From Desulfobacterales bacterium (GTDB taxonomy: Bacteria; Desulfobacterota; Syntrophobacteria; B119-G9), in the NCBI GenBank assembly GCA_026992215.1, contig JALXAI010000549.1:1-10507 (forward strand): 10,507 nucleotides of DNA, in the 5' to 3' direction. Shown here in pieces: positions 1 through 5,754 of the stretch (position 1 is its first letter; each line of letters starts with the position of its first letter). Under the pieces are notes generated by a model. The model was not told the origin of the DNA and ran no database searches. It was given only the letters and a program-made list of their open reading frames with translations. A program made the position numbers and the translations under genes.

Positions 1-2
1 CC

Positions 3-128
3 GGGGACAACGTGGCGATGGAGGTACAGTTGATAACGCCGATAGCCCTTGAGGAAGGGTTGCGATTTGCGATTCGTGAAGGTGGAAGAACTGTCGGTGC
101 CGGTGTGGTCAGCGAAATAGTCGAATAA
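3..128 (+). CDS. tuf: Elongation factor Tu, C-terminal end (partial)
   Basis: The last 41 codons and the stop of EF-Tu, the GTPase that carries aminoacyl-tRNA to the ribosomal A site in the cytoplasm. The visible part is the end of beta-barrel domain 3 and reads GDNVAMEVQLITPIALEEG, then LRFAIREGGRTVGAGVVS and EIVE, which is nearly invariant across bacteria. The gene enters from the left edge in the frame starting at base 3; its GTP-binding domain lies outside the window. The stop TAA is followed by only 36 nt before rpsJ, with no terminator-like hairpin, so read-through into the S10 genes is likely. This is the usual str–S10 junction of many non-enteric bacteria. Identity is certain; whether a second tuf copy exists elsewhere cannot be seen. 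Confidence 0.97.
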   Translation, partial: GDNVAMEVQLITPIALEEGLRFAIREGGRTVGAGVVSEIVE

Positions 129-164
129 TAACGCTTTTGGAAAGATAACGAGGGCAAGAGGGTC

Positions 165-476
165 ATGGTAACCAACGAAAGGATACGCATTAAATTAAAG
201 GCTTATGACCATAAGCTACTGGACCAGTCGGCAGCGGAGATTATTGAAACCGCAAGGAAAACTGGTGCCAGGGTGGCAGGTCCAATCCCTTTGCCTACGA
301 AGATTCACAAATATTGTGTGCTTCGTTCTCCGCATGTGAACAAGAAATCGAGAGAACAGTTTGAGATAAGGGTTCACAAGCGCCTGCTTGACATACTTGA
401 GCCCACCCAACAGACCGTAGATGCCCTGATGAAGCTCGATCTCTCGGCTGGTGTTCACGTGGAGATAAAACTCTAG
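165..476 (+). CDS. rpsJ: 30S ribosomal protein S10
   Basis: S10 (103 aa, the normal length) sits in the head of the 30S subunit. In other bacteria it also pairs with NusB in antitermination complexes. The sequence has the family core IRIKLKAYDHKLLDQSA near the N-terminus, the S10 signature ARKTGARVAGPIPLPT at about residues 30-45, and the long loop with YCVLRSPHVNKKSREQFE. The start is ATG 165; purine-rich stretches at 150-154 and 157-162 are candidate Shine-Dalgarno sites, neither ideally spaced with the other present. It is the first ribosomal gene after tuf and there is no space for a long regulatory leader ahead of it. The stop is followed by a 48-nt spacer before rplC. Confidence 0.97.
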   Translation: MVTNERIRIKLKAYDHKLLDQSAAEIIETARKTGARVAGPIPLPTKIHKYCVLRSPHVNKKSREQFEIRVHKRLLDILEPTQQTVDALMKLDLSAGVHVEIKL

Positions 477-524
477 TTAAGGATGCGACAATAACCACGG
501 AGTCACTGTAGAAGGCTTGGAGTT

Positions 525-1154
525 ATGATAAAGACAATCATCGGAAAGAAATTAGGTATGACGCAGGTGTTCGGGGAAGAAGGCGAAGCCATCCCCGTGA
601 CGGTGCTCGAGGCCGGCCCGTGCTTCATTACTCAGGTCAAAACCGAGTCAAATGACGGTTACAATGCCCTGCAACTGGGTTTCGGTGTGCAGAAACCCCA
701 GAGGGTTAATAAGCCGCTTAAGGGACACTTTGCAAAAAGCGGTAAGGGGCCGTTTCGCATACTGAGGGAAGTCAGGGTTGAAAGCACTGATGGTTTCGAC
801 CTTGGGCAGGAAATAAAGGTTGACATATTCGAGGTTGGTGAAAGGGTTGACGTAATCGGCACCAGTAAAGGACGCGGCTTTGCCGGAACTATCAAAAGAT
901 GGGGGTTTCACAGGGGCCCGGTGTCTCACGGAAGTAAGAATACCCGCCCACCTGGATCAATAGGATGTTCCGCGTGGCCCTCCAGGGTGATCAAGGGCAA
1001 AAAACTGCCGGGTCACATGGGAAACAGAAGGGTTACGGTTAAGAACCTGCAAGTCGTTGACGTGAGACCCGAACAGAACCTGTTGCTGGTAAAGGGAGCG
1101 GTTGCCGGAGCACCGAATTCATACGTTATCATCAGGAAGACCAATAAAGGATAG
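525..1154 (+). CDS. rplC: 50S ribosomal protein L3
   Basis: L3 (209 aa, typical length) binds near the 3' end of 23S rRNA. It is one of the first proteins in 50S assembly and its long loop reaches the peptidyl transferase centre. The N-terminus MIKTIIGKKLGMTQVF is characteristic. The central extension (residues about 125-165) carries RWGFHRGPVSHGSKNTRPPG, then SIGCSAWPSRVIKGKK and GHMGNRRVTV. At the loop tip residues 148-151 are C-S-A-W where E. coli has Q-N-Q-T. The glutamine that PrmB methylates in E. coli (Gln150) is therefore alanine here. The start ATG 525 has GAAGG at 511-515. A 67-nt spacer follows, the longest in the window. Confidence 0.97.
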   Translation: MIKTIIGKKLGMTQVFGEEGEAIPVTVLEAGPCFITQVKTESNDGYNALQLGFGVQKPQRVNKPLKGHFAKSGKGPFRILREVRVESTDGFDLGQEIKVDIFEVGERVDVIGTSKGRGFAGTIKRWGFHRGPVSHGSKNTRPPGSIGCSAWPSRVIKGKKLPGHMGNRRVTVKNLQVVDVRPEQNLLLVKGAVAGAPNSYVIIRKTNKG

Positions 1155-1165
1155 GGCTGGCTTCG

Positions 1166-1213
1166 CAGGTCTCTTTGACAGATCTGGGAGGGCTAGTGAA
1201 TTATAAGAATTGA
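1166..1213 (+). promoter_or_regulatory. rplC–rplD spacer: small hairpin and five-codon reading frame
   Basis: In RNA, CAGGTCT (1166-1172) can pair with AGATCTG (1180-1186), giving seven pairs including one G-U and a 7-nt loop. Directly after it, GGGAGG (1187-1192) resembles a strong Shine-Dalgarno and precedes GTG 1196, which opens a five-codon frame ending in TGA 1211-1213, just before the L4 start at 1222. No poly-U tract follows the hairpin, so it is not a terminator. Whether the mini-frame is translated is unknown; this is a structural observation, not a named element. Confidence 0.3.
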
Positions 1214-1221
1214 GGTTGATG

Positions 1222-1848
1222 ATGCCGGTTATTGACGTATTTAACATAAAGCGCGAGAGAGTCGGGGAGCTGGAACTCAGTGATTACGTATTTAATGCTC
1301 CCAACAAGTCGTACATACTTCACGAAGTGATAAGGATACAGCTTGCAAATAGGCGTGCCGGGACTGCTTCAACCAAGGGAAGAAGCGAAGTTTCCGGTGG
1401 AGGCAGGAAGCCGTGGCGACAGAAAGGAACCGGTAGAGCAAGAGCCGGTACGATTAGATCTCCTCTCTGGAAAGGCGGTGGTGTTGTATTCGGACCTAAG
1501 CCAAGAAAATATGCTCTGAAGGTACCGAAAAAGGTACGCAGGCTTGCCTTGAGAATTGCCCTGAGTAACAAGGTAAGAGATCAACAGATGACGGTGCTTG
1601 ACAGCTTTGCCCTCGAGAGGATCAAGACAAAAGATTTTCTCAAGATAATCGGGGACCTCCAGCTTGAGGGAAGAGTGCTCGTCGTGGTTGACGGTAGGGA
1701 CGAAAAAGTTGAAAAGTCGGCGAGAAATATCCCGTGGGTTAAGGTGTTACCCACAGAAGGTATAAACGTGTTTGACTTGCTTAAATATGAAAACCTGCTT
1801 CTTTCCCGGGATGGCGTTGGGAAAATTGAGGAGGCTTTGGGAAAATGA
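1222..1848 (+). CDS. rplD: 50S ribosomal protein L4
   Basis: L4 (208 aa from this start) binds 23S rRNA domain I; its extended loop lines the nascent peptide exit tunnel. In E. coli it also represses its own S10 operon. The globular part begins MPVIDVFNIKRERVGELEL. The tunnel loop spans about residues 50-95 and includes GGGRKPWRQKGTGRARAG and SPLWKGGGVVFGPKPR, both typical. An in-frame TTG lies at 1210 and another ATG at 1219. I prefer ATG 1222 because GAGG (1212-1215) then stands 6 nt away and the protein starts at the usual family residue. The stop overlaps the rplW start by 4 nt (ATGA), implying coupled translation. No long leader able to bind L4 is visible before rpsJ. Confidence 0.95.
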   Translation: MPVIDVFNIKRERVGELELSDYVFNAPNKSYILHEVIRIQLANRRAGTASTKGRSEVSGGGRKPWRQKGTGRARAGTIRSPLWKGGGVVFGPKPRKYALKVPKKVRRLALRIALSNKVRDQQMTVLDSFALERIKTKDFLKIIGDLQLEGRVLVVVDGRDEKVEKSARNIPWVKVLPTEGINVFDLLKYENLLLSRDGVGKIEEALGK

Positions 1849-2141
1849 CAAAGGAACAAGCGTATAAAATCCTTCGTCGTCCGCTGATAACAGAGAAAAG
1901 CACTGAATTGAAGGAACTGTACAACAAGATAACCTTTGAAGTAGACAGGCGTGCCAACAAGATTCAAATCAGGAAGGCGGTGGAACTGATTTTCAATGTT
2001 TCCGTGGAAGACGTGCGTACCATGAATTTCAAGGGGAAAAAGGTCCGCATGGGAAGATACACGGGGGAATTGTCTGACTGGAAAAAGGCTGTTGTGACAT
2101 TGAAACCTGGACAGAAGGTGGAGTTCTTTGAAGGCGTGTAG
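1845..2141 (+). CDS. rplW: 50S ribosomal protein L23
   Basis: L23 (98 aa) lies at the exit of the ribosomal tunnel and, by family knowledge, is the docking point for trigger factor and SRP. The sequence has ILRRPLITEKSTELKE at the start, the conserved VDRRANKIQIRKAVELIFNV helix region, and VRMGRYTGELSDWKKAVVTL, a loop plus strand typical of bacterial L23. The ATG overlaps the rplD stop as ATGA. Its Shine-Dalgarno GAGGAGG (1828-1834) lies inside the end of rplD, 10 nt away, flanked by two copies of TTGGGAAAAT (1817-1826 and 1837-1846). Length and position in the cluster agree with the call. Confidence 0.96.
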   Translation: MTKEQAYKILRRPLITEKSTELKELYNKITFEVDRRANKIQIRKAVELIFNVSVEDVRTMNFKGKKVRMGRYTGELSDWKKAVVTLKPGQKVEFFEGV

Positions 2142-2180
2142 CTGTCCAGATAACCGGTTAAGTAAATACGCGAGGAAATC

Positions 2181-3008
2181 ATGGGTATCAGAAAAGTAAA
2201 GCCAACTTCACCGGGCAGAAGGTTCCAGACATATTTAACCTTCGACGAAATCACGAAAACAAGGCCCGAGAAAAGCCTGGTGGTGCCACTGAAAAAAACC
2301 GGGGGAAGGAACTGTTACGGCCGGATAACGTGCAGACACAGAGGTGGTGGCCACAAGAGGCTATACAGGATAATTGATTTTAAAAGGGACAAGCTTGATA
2401 TTCCTGCCAGGGTGGCAAGTATCGAATACGATCCTAATAGGTCGGCAAGAATTGCTCTCCTTCATTATGCCGACGGCGAAAAACGTTACATACTTGCTCC
2501 GGTAGGTCTCAATGTGGGCGACACGGTTATTTCAAGCGAACATGCCGATATCAAGCCCGGAAATACGATGCCGCTGAAAAACATTCCTCTTGGTACTATT
2601 GTTCATAACGTTGAACTCAAAATAGGGGGAGGCGGTCAGCTTGGAAGGAGCGCCGGTGCATCGATACAGCTCATGGCAAAGGAAGGTAAGTACGCCCAGT
2701 TGAGGCTTCCGTCCGGGGAAGTAAGGATGGTTTTGCTGGAGTGCAGGGCTACAATCGGGCAGGTAGGAAATCTTGATCACGAGAATGTGTCGCTCGGAAA
2801 GGCCGGCAGATCCAGGTGGCTCGGAATAAGGCCTACGGTCAGGGGAGTGGCTATGAATCCCGTGGATCACCCGCATGGCGGCGGAGAAGGAAAGACTTCA
2901 GGGGGAAGACATCCATGCAGCCCCTGGGGAATGCCGACGAAGGGTTATAGAACACGGGGGAAGAAACCGAGTGACAAGTACATAGTTCGCAGAAGATACG
3001 GGAAATAG
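2181..3008 (+). CDS. rplB: 50S ribosomal protein L2
   Basis: L2 (275 aa, standard) is a primary 23S rRNA binder needed for subunit association and peptidyl transferase assembly. It begins MGIRKVKPTSPGRRF. The RNA-binding OB-fold and SH3-like regions span roughly residues 40-200, with GRITCRHRGGGHKRLYRIID and YDPNRSARIALLHYADGEKR. The C-terminal signature MNPVDHPHGGGEGKT contains His230, matching the conserved functional His229 of E. coli, followed by GGRHPCSPWGMPTKGYRTRG. The start ATG 2181 has GAGG at 2172-2175. The 39-nt spacer before it holds a perfect 10-bp palindrome TAACCGGTTA (2151-2160) of unknown meaning. A 53-nt spacer follows. Confidence 0.97.
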   Translation: MGIRKVKPTSPGRRFQTYLTFDEITKTRPEKSLVVPLKKTGGRNCYGRITCRHRGGGHKRLYRIIDFKRDKLDIPARVASIEYDPNRSARIALLHYADGEKRYILAPVGLNVGDTVISSEHADIKPGNTMPLKNIPLGTIVHNVELKIGGGGQLGRSAGASIQLMAKEGKYAQLRLPSGEVRMVLLECRATIGQVGNLDHENVSLGKAGRSRWLGIRPTVRGVAMNPVDHPHGGGEGKTSGGRHPCSPWGMPTKGYRTRGKKPSDKYIVRRRYGK

Positions 3009-3061
3009 CACGAAATGATTATCTGAAAGTCTTGAGATTCTTTCGGTGAGGAGAAGGAAAA

Positions 3062-3352
3062 GTGCCCAGGTCACTTAAAAAAGGTCCATTTGTTGATGAA
3101 CATTTGATGAAAAAAGTGTTGAAGGCCAAAGAAACGGATGACAGGCGGGTTATAAAGACATGGTCACGCCGTTCCACGATTGTGCCTGAGTTCGTGGGGC
3201 TAACCATTGCCGTCCATAACGGGAAAAAGTTTATTCCGGTTTTCGTTACCGAGAACATGGTAGGACACAAACTAGGTGAATTTGCCCCAACGAGAACCTT
3301 TTATGGTCATGCTGGAGATCGTAAATCGCGAGTGAGAGGAAAGAAGGGGTAG
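3062..3352 (+). CDS. rpsS: 30S ribosomal protein S19
   Basis: S19 (96 aa) binds with S13 in the 30S head and contacts the A-site tRNA region. The family sequence is unmistakable: MPRSLKKGPFVDEHLMKKV at the N-terminus, then IKTWSRRSTIVPEFVGLTI, VHNGKKFIPVFVTENMVGHK and LGEFAPTRTFYGHAGDRK. The start is GTG 3062, forced because the conserved MPRSLKKGP begins there. It has a good Shine-Dalgarno GAGGAG at 3048-3053, 8 nt away. The gene is nearly fused to rplV, which starts within 3 nt of the stop. It is one of four 30S genes here with a non-ATG start. Confidence 0.97.
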   Translation: MPRSLKKGPFVDEHLMKKVLKAKETDDRRVIKTWSRRSTIVPEFVGLTIAVHNGKKFIPVFVTENMVGHKLGEFAPTRTFYGHAGDRKSRVRGKKG

Positions 3353-3355
3353 ATG

Positions 3356-3688
3356 ATGGAAGTCAGAGCGGTATCAAAATATATAAGGATTTCACCGCAA
3401 AAAGCTCGCCTTGTTGCTGACCTTATCCGGGGGAAAGACGTGGACGAGGCGCTGTCCATATTAAAGTTTACTCCCAAAAAAGCGGCAAGGCTCATAGATA
3501 AGACCTTGAGATCAGCCATTGCCAACGCCGAGCAATTAAAGGTTATAGACGTGGATAGCCTGTACGTGAAAAAGATTTACGTGGATGAGGGTCCCACGAT
3601 GAAAAGATGGATGGCCAGGGCAATGGGGCGGGCATCGAGAATTTTAAAACGTACAAGCCACATAACGGTGGTTCTTGATGAAAAATAG
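3356..3688 (+). CDS. rplV: 50S ribosomal protein L22
   Basis: L22 (110 aa) has a globular domain on the 50S surface and a long beta-hairpin that lines the exit tunnel next to L4, the site of known macrolide-resistance changes in other bacteria. The sequence reads VSKYIRISPQKARLVADLIR, then LKFTPKKAARLIDKTLRSAI. The hairpin around residues 80-100 carries DEGPTMKRWMARAMGRASRI and ends in KRTSHITVV. Two ATGs stand in tandem at 3353 and 3356. I take the second because GAAGGGG (3343-3349) is then 6 nt away and the protein starts MEVRAVS like the family; using 3353 adds one Met. It directly follows rpsS, so coupled translation is likely. Confidence 0.96.
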   Translation: MEVRAVSKYIRISPQKARLVADLIRGKDVDEALSILKFTPKKAARLIDKTLRSAIANAEQLKVIDVDSLYVKKIYVDEGPTMKRWMARAMGRASRILKRTSHITVVLDEK

Positions 3689-3737
3689 GTTCGACTGGCA
3701 AACGACAATTTAGCAGGAAAGTTTCTGGAGGTGGCAT

Positions 3738-4364
3738 TTGGGTCAGAAAGTAAATCCGATAGGTTTTAGGTTAGGGGTTATTAGAACCTGGGATTCGAAA
3801 TGGTTTGCGAACCGTGGCTACGACAAGCTTGTGTACGAGGATAAACAGATCAGAAAGTTTATCAAGGAGCGCCTGTTTCATGCCGGGATATCCAAAATAG
3901 AGATTGAGAGGGCCGCGAATATGGCAAAGATAAGGATACATACGGCGCGTCCCGGTATCGTGATCGGAAAGAAAGGCGCGGAGATAGAACGACTTAAAAA
4001 CGATCTTGAAGCATTGGTGGGCCGGGAGATTCTCATTGATATTCAAGAGGTAAGAAAACCTGAAACCGATGCTACCCTGGTGGCTGAGAATATAGCCCTG
4101 CAGCTTGTAAGAAGGGTCGCCTTCAGGCGAGCCATGAAAAAGGCGGTAACCACCGCACTCAAATTCGGAGCTCAGGGTATAAAGGTATCCTGCGCAGGTA
4201 GGCTTGGTGGTGCCGAAATGGCGAGAAGAGAGTGGTACCGCGAGGGTAGGGTCCCGTTGCATACCCTGCGGGCGGACATAGACTACGGGACAGCTCTTGC
4301 CAAGACGACCTACGGAGTCATAGGGGTAAAAGTGTGGATTTTTAAAGGTGAAGTGTTGCCGTAA
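3738..4364 (+). CDS. rpsC: 30S ribosomal protein S3
   Basis: S3 (208 aa) lies at the mRNA entry tunnel of the 30S head and, with S4 and S5, helps unwind structured mRNA. It starts MGQKVNPIGFRLGVIRTW. The type II KH domain covers about residues 40-110, with the GKKG loop at 77-80 inside RPGIVIGKKGAEIERL. The C-terminal domain holds basic residues R130, R131, K134 and K135, matching the region implicated in mRNA helicase activity in E. coli, then SCAGRLGGAEMARREWYREG and DIDYGTALAKTTYGVIGVKV. The start is TTG 3738, fixed by the conserved MGQKVNP, with a strong GGAGGTG at 3727-3733. A 49-nt spacer precedes it and 53 nt follow. Confidence 0.97.
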   Translation: MGQKVNPIGFRLGVIRTWDSKWFANRGYDKLVYEDKQIRKFIKERLFHAGISKIEIERAANMAKIRIHTARPGIVIGKKGAEIERLKNDLEALVGREILIDIQEVRKPETDATLVAENIALQLVRRVAFRRAMKKAVTTALKFGAQGIKVSCAGRLGGAEMARREWYREGRVPLHTLRADIDYGTALAKTTYGVIGVKVWIFKGEVLP

Positions 4365-4393
4365 ATACCGGTTTGTTCAGGAGTTACCCTTAG

Positions 4394-4416
4394 TTTTTAA
4401 TCAGGGAGATTAAAAA
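4394..4416 (+). promoter_or_regulatory. Perfect 9-bp hairpin presenting the rplP ribosome binding site
   Basis: TTTTTAATC (4394-4402) and GATTAAAAA (4408-4416) are exact inverse complements, separated by the 5-nt loop AGGGA (4403-4407). The loop is the Shine-Dalgarno core for rplP, whose ATG starts at 4418, one base beyond the stem. The stem has one C-G pair next to the loop; the rest are A-U, so it should be only moderately stable. No U-run follows, so it is not a terminator. A role in controlling L16 translation is inference. Confidence 0.5.
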
Positions 4417-4417
4417 G

Positions 4418-4837
4418 ATGCTTGCACCGAAAAGGATAAAATATAGGAAAAGGCAAAAGGGGCGAATTAGGGGAAAAGCGTACCGCGGATGCACGGTGGC
4501 CTTCGGATCATATGGCTTGCAGGCCATGGATAGAGGAAGACTTACCGCTCATCAGATTGAAGCTGCCCGTATCGCCATGACAAGGCACATCAAGAGAGGC
4601 GGAAAGATATGGATTCGCATATTCCCCGATAAACCCATAACCAAGAAGCCCGCCGAGACCAGGATGGGTAAAGGAAAAGGTTCTCCTGAAGGCTGGGTTG
4701 CCGTGGTTAAACCTGGCAGGATCCTCTACGAGATGGAGGGGGTGAGAGAGGACGTGGCGCGCGAAGCGTTCCGTCTCGCTGCCCATAAGCTGCCTATTGC
4801 CACGAAGTTCGTTACCAGGAGGGAGACCAGAGTATGA
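4418..4837 (+). CDS. rplP: 50S ribosomal protein L16
   Basis: L16 (139 aa, normal) is a late-assembling 50S protein that contacts tRNA elbows in the A and P sites. It begins MLAPKRIKYRKRQKGRIRGK and continues VAFGSYGLQAMDRGRLTAHQ, IEAARIAMTRHIKRGGKIWI and PITKKPAETRMGKGKGSPEG. Arg82 in the TRMGKGKG loop corresponds to E. coli Arg81, which is hydroxylated in that species. The start ATG 4418 has AGGGAGA at 4403-4409, held mostly in the loop of a perfect hairpin. The last codons overlap rpmC by 4 nt. The C-terminal AAHKLPIATKFVTRRE is also typical. Confidence 0.97.
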   Translation: MLAPKRIKYRKRQKGRIRGKAYRGCTVAFGSYGLQAMDRGRLTAHQIEAARIAMTRHIKRGGKIWIRIFPDKPITKKPAETRMGKGKGSPEGWVAVVKPGRILYEMEGVREDVAREAFRLAAHKLPIATKFVTRRETRV

Positions 4838-5037
4838 GGGCTAGTGAATTGAGAGATATGAGCATTGAAGAACTCGAAGCTAAGCTCAGGGAGTTCAGTG
4901 AAGCACTGTTCAATTTGAAGTTCCAGCATGCAACAGGTCAACTGGATAATACCGCCCAGCTGAAAAAAACCAGGCGAGACATCGCCAGGGTGAAAACAAT
5001 TATTAATGAAAAGAAACGAACGGCAGAAGCAAGCTAA
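4834..5037 (+). CDS. rpmC: 50S ribosomal protein L29
   Basis: L29 (67 aa) is a small, mostly helical protein beside L23 near the tunnel exit. It shows the two-helix hairpin pattern: MRASELRDMSIEELEAKLRE, then FSEALFNLKFQHATGQLDN and a basic second helix with LKKTRRDIARVKTIINEKK. The ATG overlaps the rplP stop (ATGA). A purine-rich AGGAGGGAG stretch (4817-4825) inside the end of rplP serves as its ribosome binding site, so translation is probably coupled to L16. A 15-nt spacer separates it from rpsQ. Confidence 0.96.
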   Translation: MRASELRDMSIEELEAKLREFSEALFNLKFQHATGQLDNTAQLKKTRRDIARVKTIINEKKRTAEAS

Positions 5038-5052
5038 AAAAAGAGGCAGTTT

Positions 5053-5322
5053 ATGAACGCAGTCAGTGAAACAAAAAACAGGAAGACGTTGATTGGTGTT
5101 GTGGTCAGCGACAAGATGGATAAGACTGCCGTAGTGCAGATTCAAAGCTTGGTGAAACACCCGGTGTACAAGAAATACGTGCGCAGATATACAAAGGTTA
5201 AGGCGCACGATGAAAGAAACGATTGCCACGTGGGCGACCGGGTGAAAGTAAGAGAATGCCGCCCGCTGAGCAAAACAAAACGATGGATTGTGGTTGAAAT
5301 ACTTGAACGGGCAAAAGTGTAG
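5053..5322 (+). CDS. rpsQ: 30S ribosomal protein S17
   Basis: S17 (89 aa) is an OB-fold primary binder of 16S rRNA needed early in 30S assembly. The core reads RKTLIGVVVSDKMDKTAVVQ, then VKHPVYKKYVRRYTKVKAHD, and the signature GDRVKVRECRPLSKTKRW. The nine residues before the conserved region (MNAVSETKN) form a short acidic/polar N-terminus of the kind that varies among species. The start ATG 5053 has AAGAGG at 5041-5046, 6 nt away. The 63-nt spacer to rplN has no terminator-like structure, so expression should continue into the spc-type genes. Confidence 0.97.
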   Translation: MNAVSETKNRKTLIGVVVSDKMDKTAVVQIQSLVKHPVYKKYVRRYTKVKAHDERNDCHVGDRVKVRECRPLSKTKRWIVVEILERAKV

Positions 5323-5385
5323 CAGTTGTAGTCCTCGTGATTTTCGTTGATTTGAGAAGATTCGACACAGAGAGGGTAGAGCGAG

Positions 5386-5754
5386 ATGATACAACAGGAA
5401 ACAAAGCTTCTGGCTGCTGACAATTCCGGGGCTAAAAAGCTGTATTGCATTAAGGTATTGGGCAGTACGGGGAAAAGATACGCCACCATCGGAGATATTA
5501 TCGTGGTTTCCGTGAAGGAAGCCATCCCCAATTCCAAGGTGAAAAAAGGCGACGTGATGAAGGCCGTTGTCGTTCGTACAAAGAAAGAGGTACGGCGTCC
5601 AGACGGTTCCTACATAAAGTTCGACGACAACTCAGCGGTACTGATCAATGCTGCAAAGGAACCGATTGGAACACGTATCTTCGGGCCAGTGGCAAGAGAG
5701 CTGAGGGCCAAGAACTTCATGAAAATCATATCTTTGGCACCAGAGGTGTTGTGA
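5386..5754 (+). CDS. rplN: 50S ribosomal protein L14
   Basis: L14 (122 aa, the invariant length) lies at the subunit interface and forms part of the bridges to 16S rRNA. In other bacteria it is the target of the silencing factor RsfS. It begins MIQQETKLLAADNSGAKKLY; the family signature AADNSGAK is intact. Further conserved blocks are GDIIVVSVKEAIPNSKVKKG, VVVRTKKEVRRPDGSYIKFD, DNSAVLIN and GTRIFGPVARELR. The start ATG 5386 has AGAGGG at 5371-5376. This is the first gene of the classical spc operon, but no promoter is recognisable ahead of it. The stop TGA shares one base with the rplX start. Confidence 0.97.
   Translation: MIQQETKLLAADNSGAKKLYCIKVLGSTGKRYATIGDIIVVSVKEAIPNSKVKKGDVMKAVVVRTKKEVRRPDGSYIKFDDNSAVLINAAKEPIGTRIFGPVARELRAKNFMKIISLAPEVL
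5736..5750 (+). promoter_or_regulatory. Hairpin covering the rplX Shine-Dalgarno at the end of rplN
   Basis: CACC (5738-5741) pairs with GGTG (5745-5748) around a 3-nt loop AGA, and two further G-U pairs (5736-5737 with 5749-5750) can extend it. The Shine-Dalgarno for rplX, AGAGG (5742-5746), is split between loop and stem. The structure lies within the last codons of rplN, so a ribosome finishing L14 would open it. This fits translational coupling of L24 to L14, but such short stems also occur by chance. Confidence 0.3.

Noticed and set aside
1210..1221. TTG 1210 as the start of rplD
   Set aside because: It would place the GAGG Shine-Dalgarno inside the gene; ATG 1222 has proper spacing and the family N-terminus.
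4726..5394. A 222-codon open frame on the minus strand opposite rplP, rpmC and rpsQ
   Set aside because: It lies antisense to three conserved ribosomal protein genes, has no recognisable domain and is explained as a shadow of their codon use.
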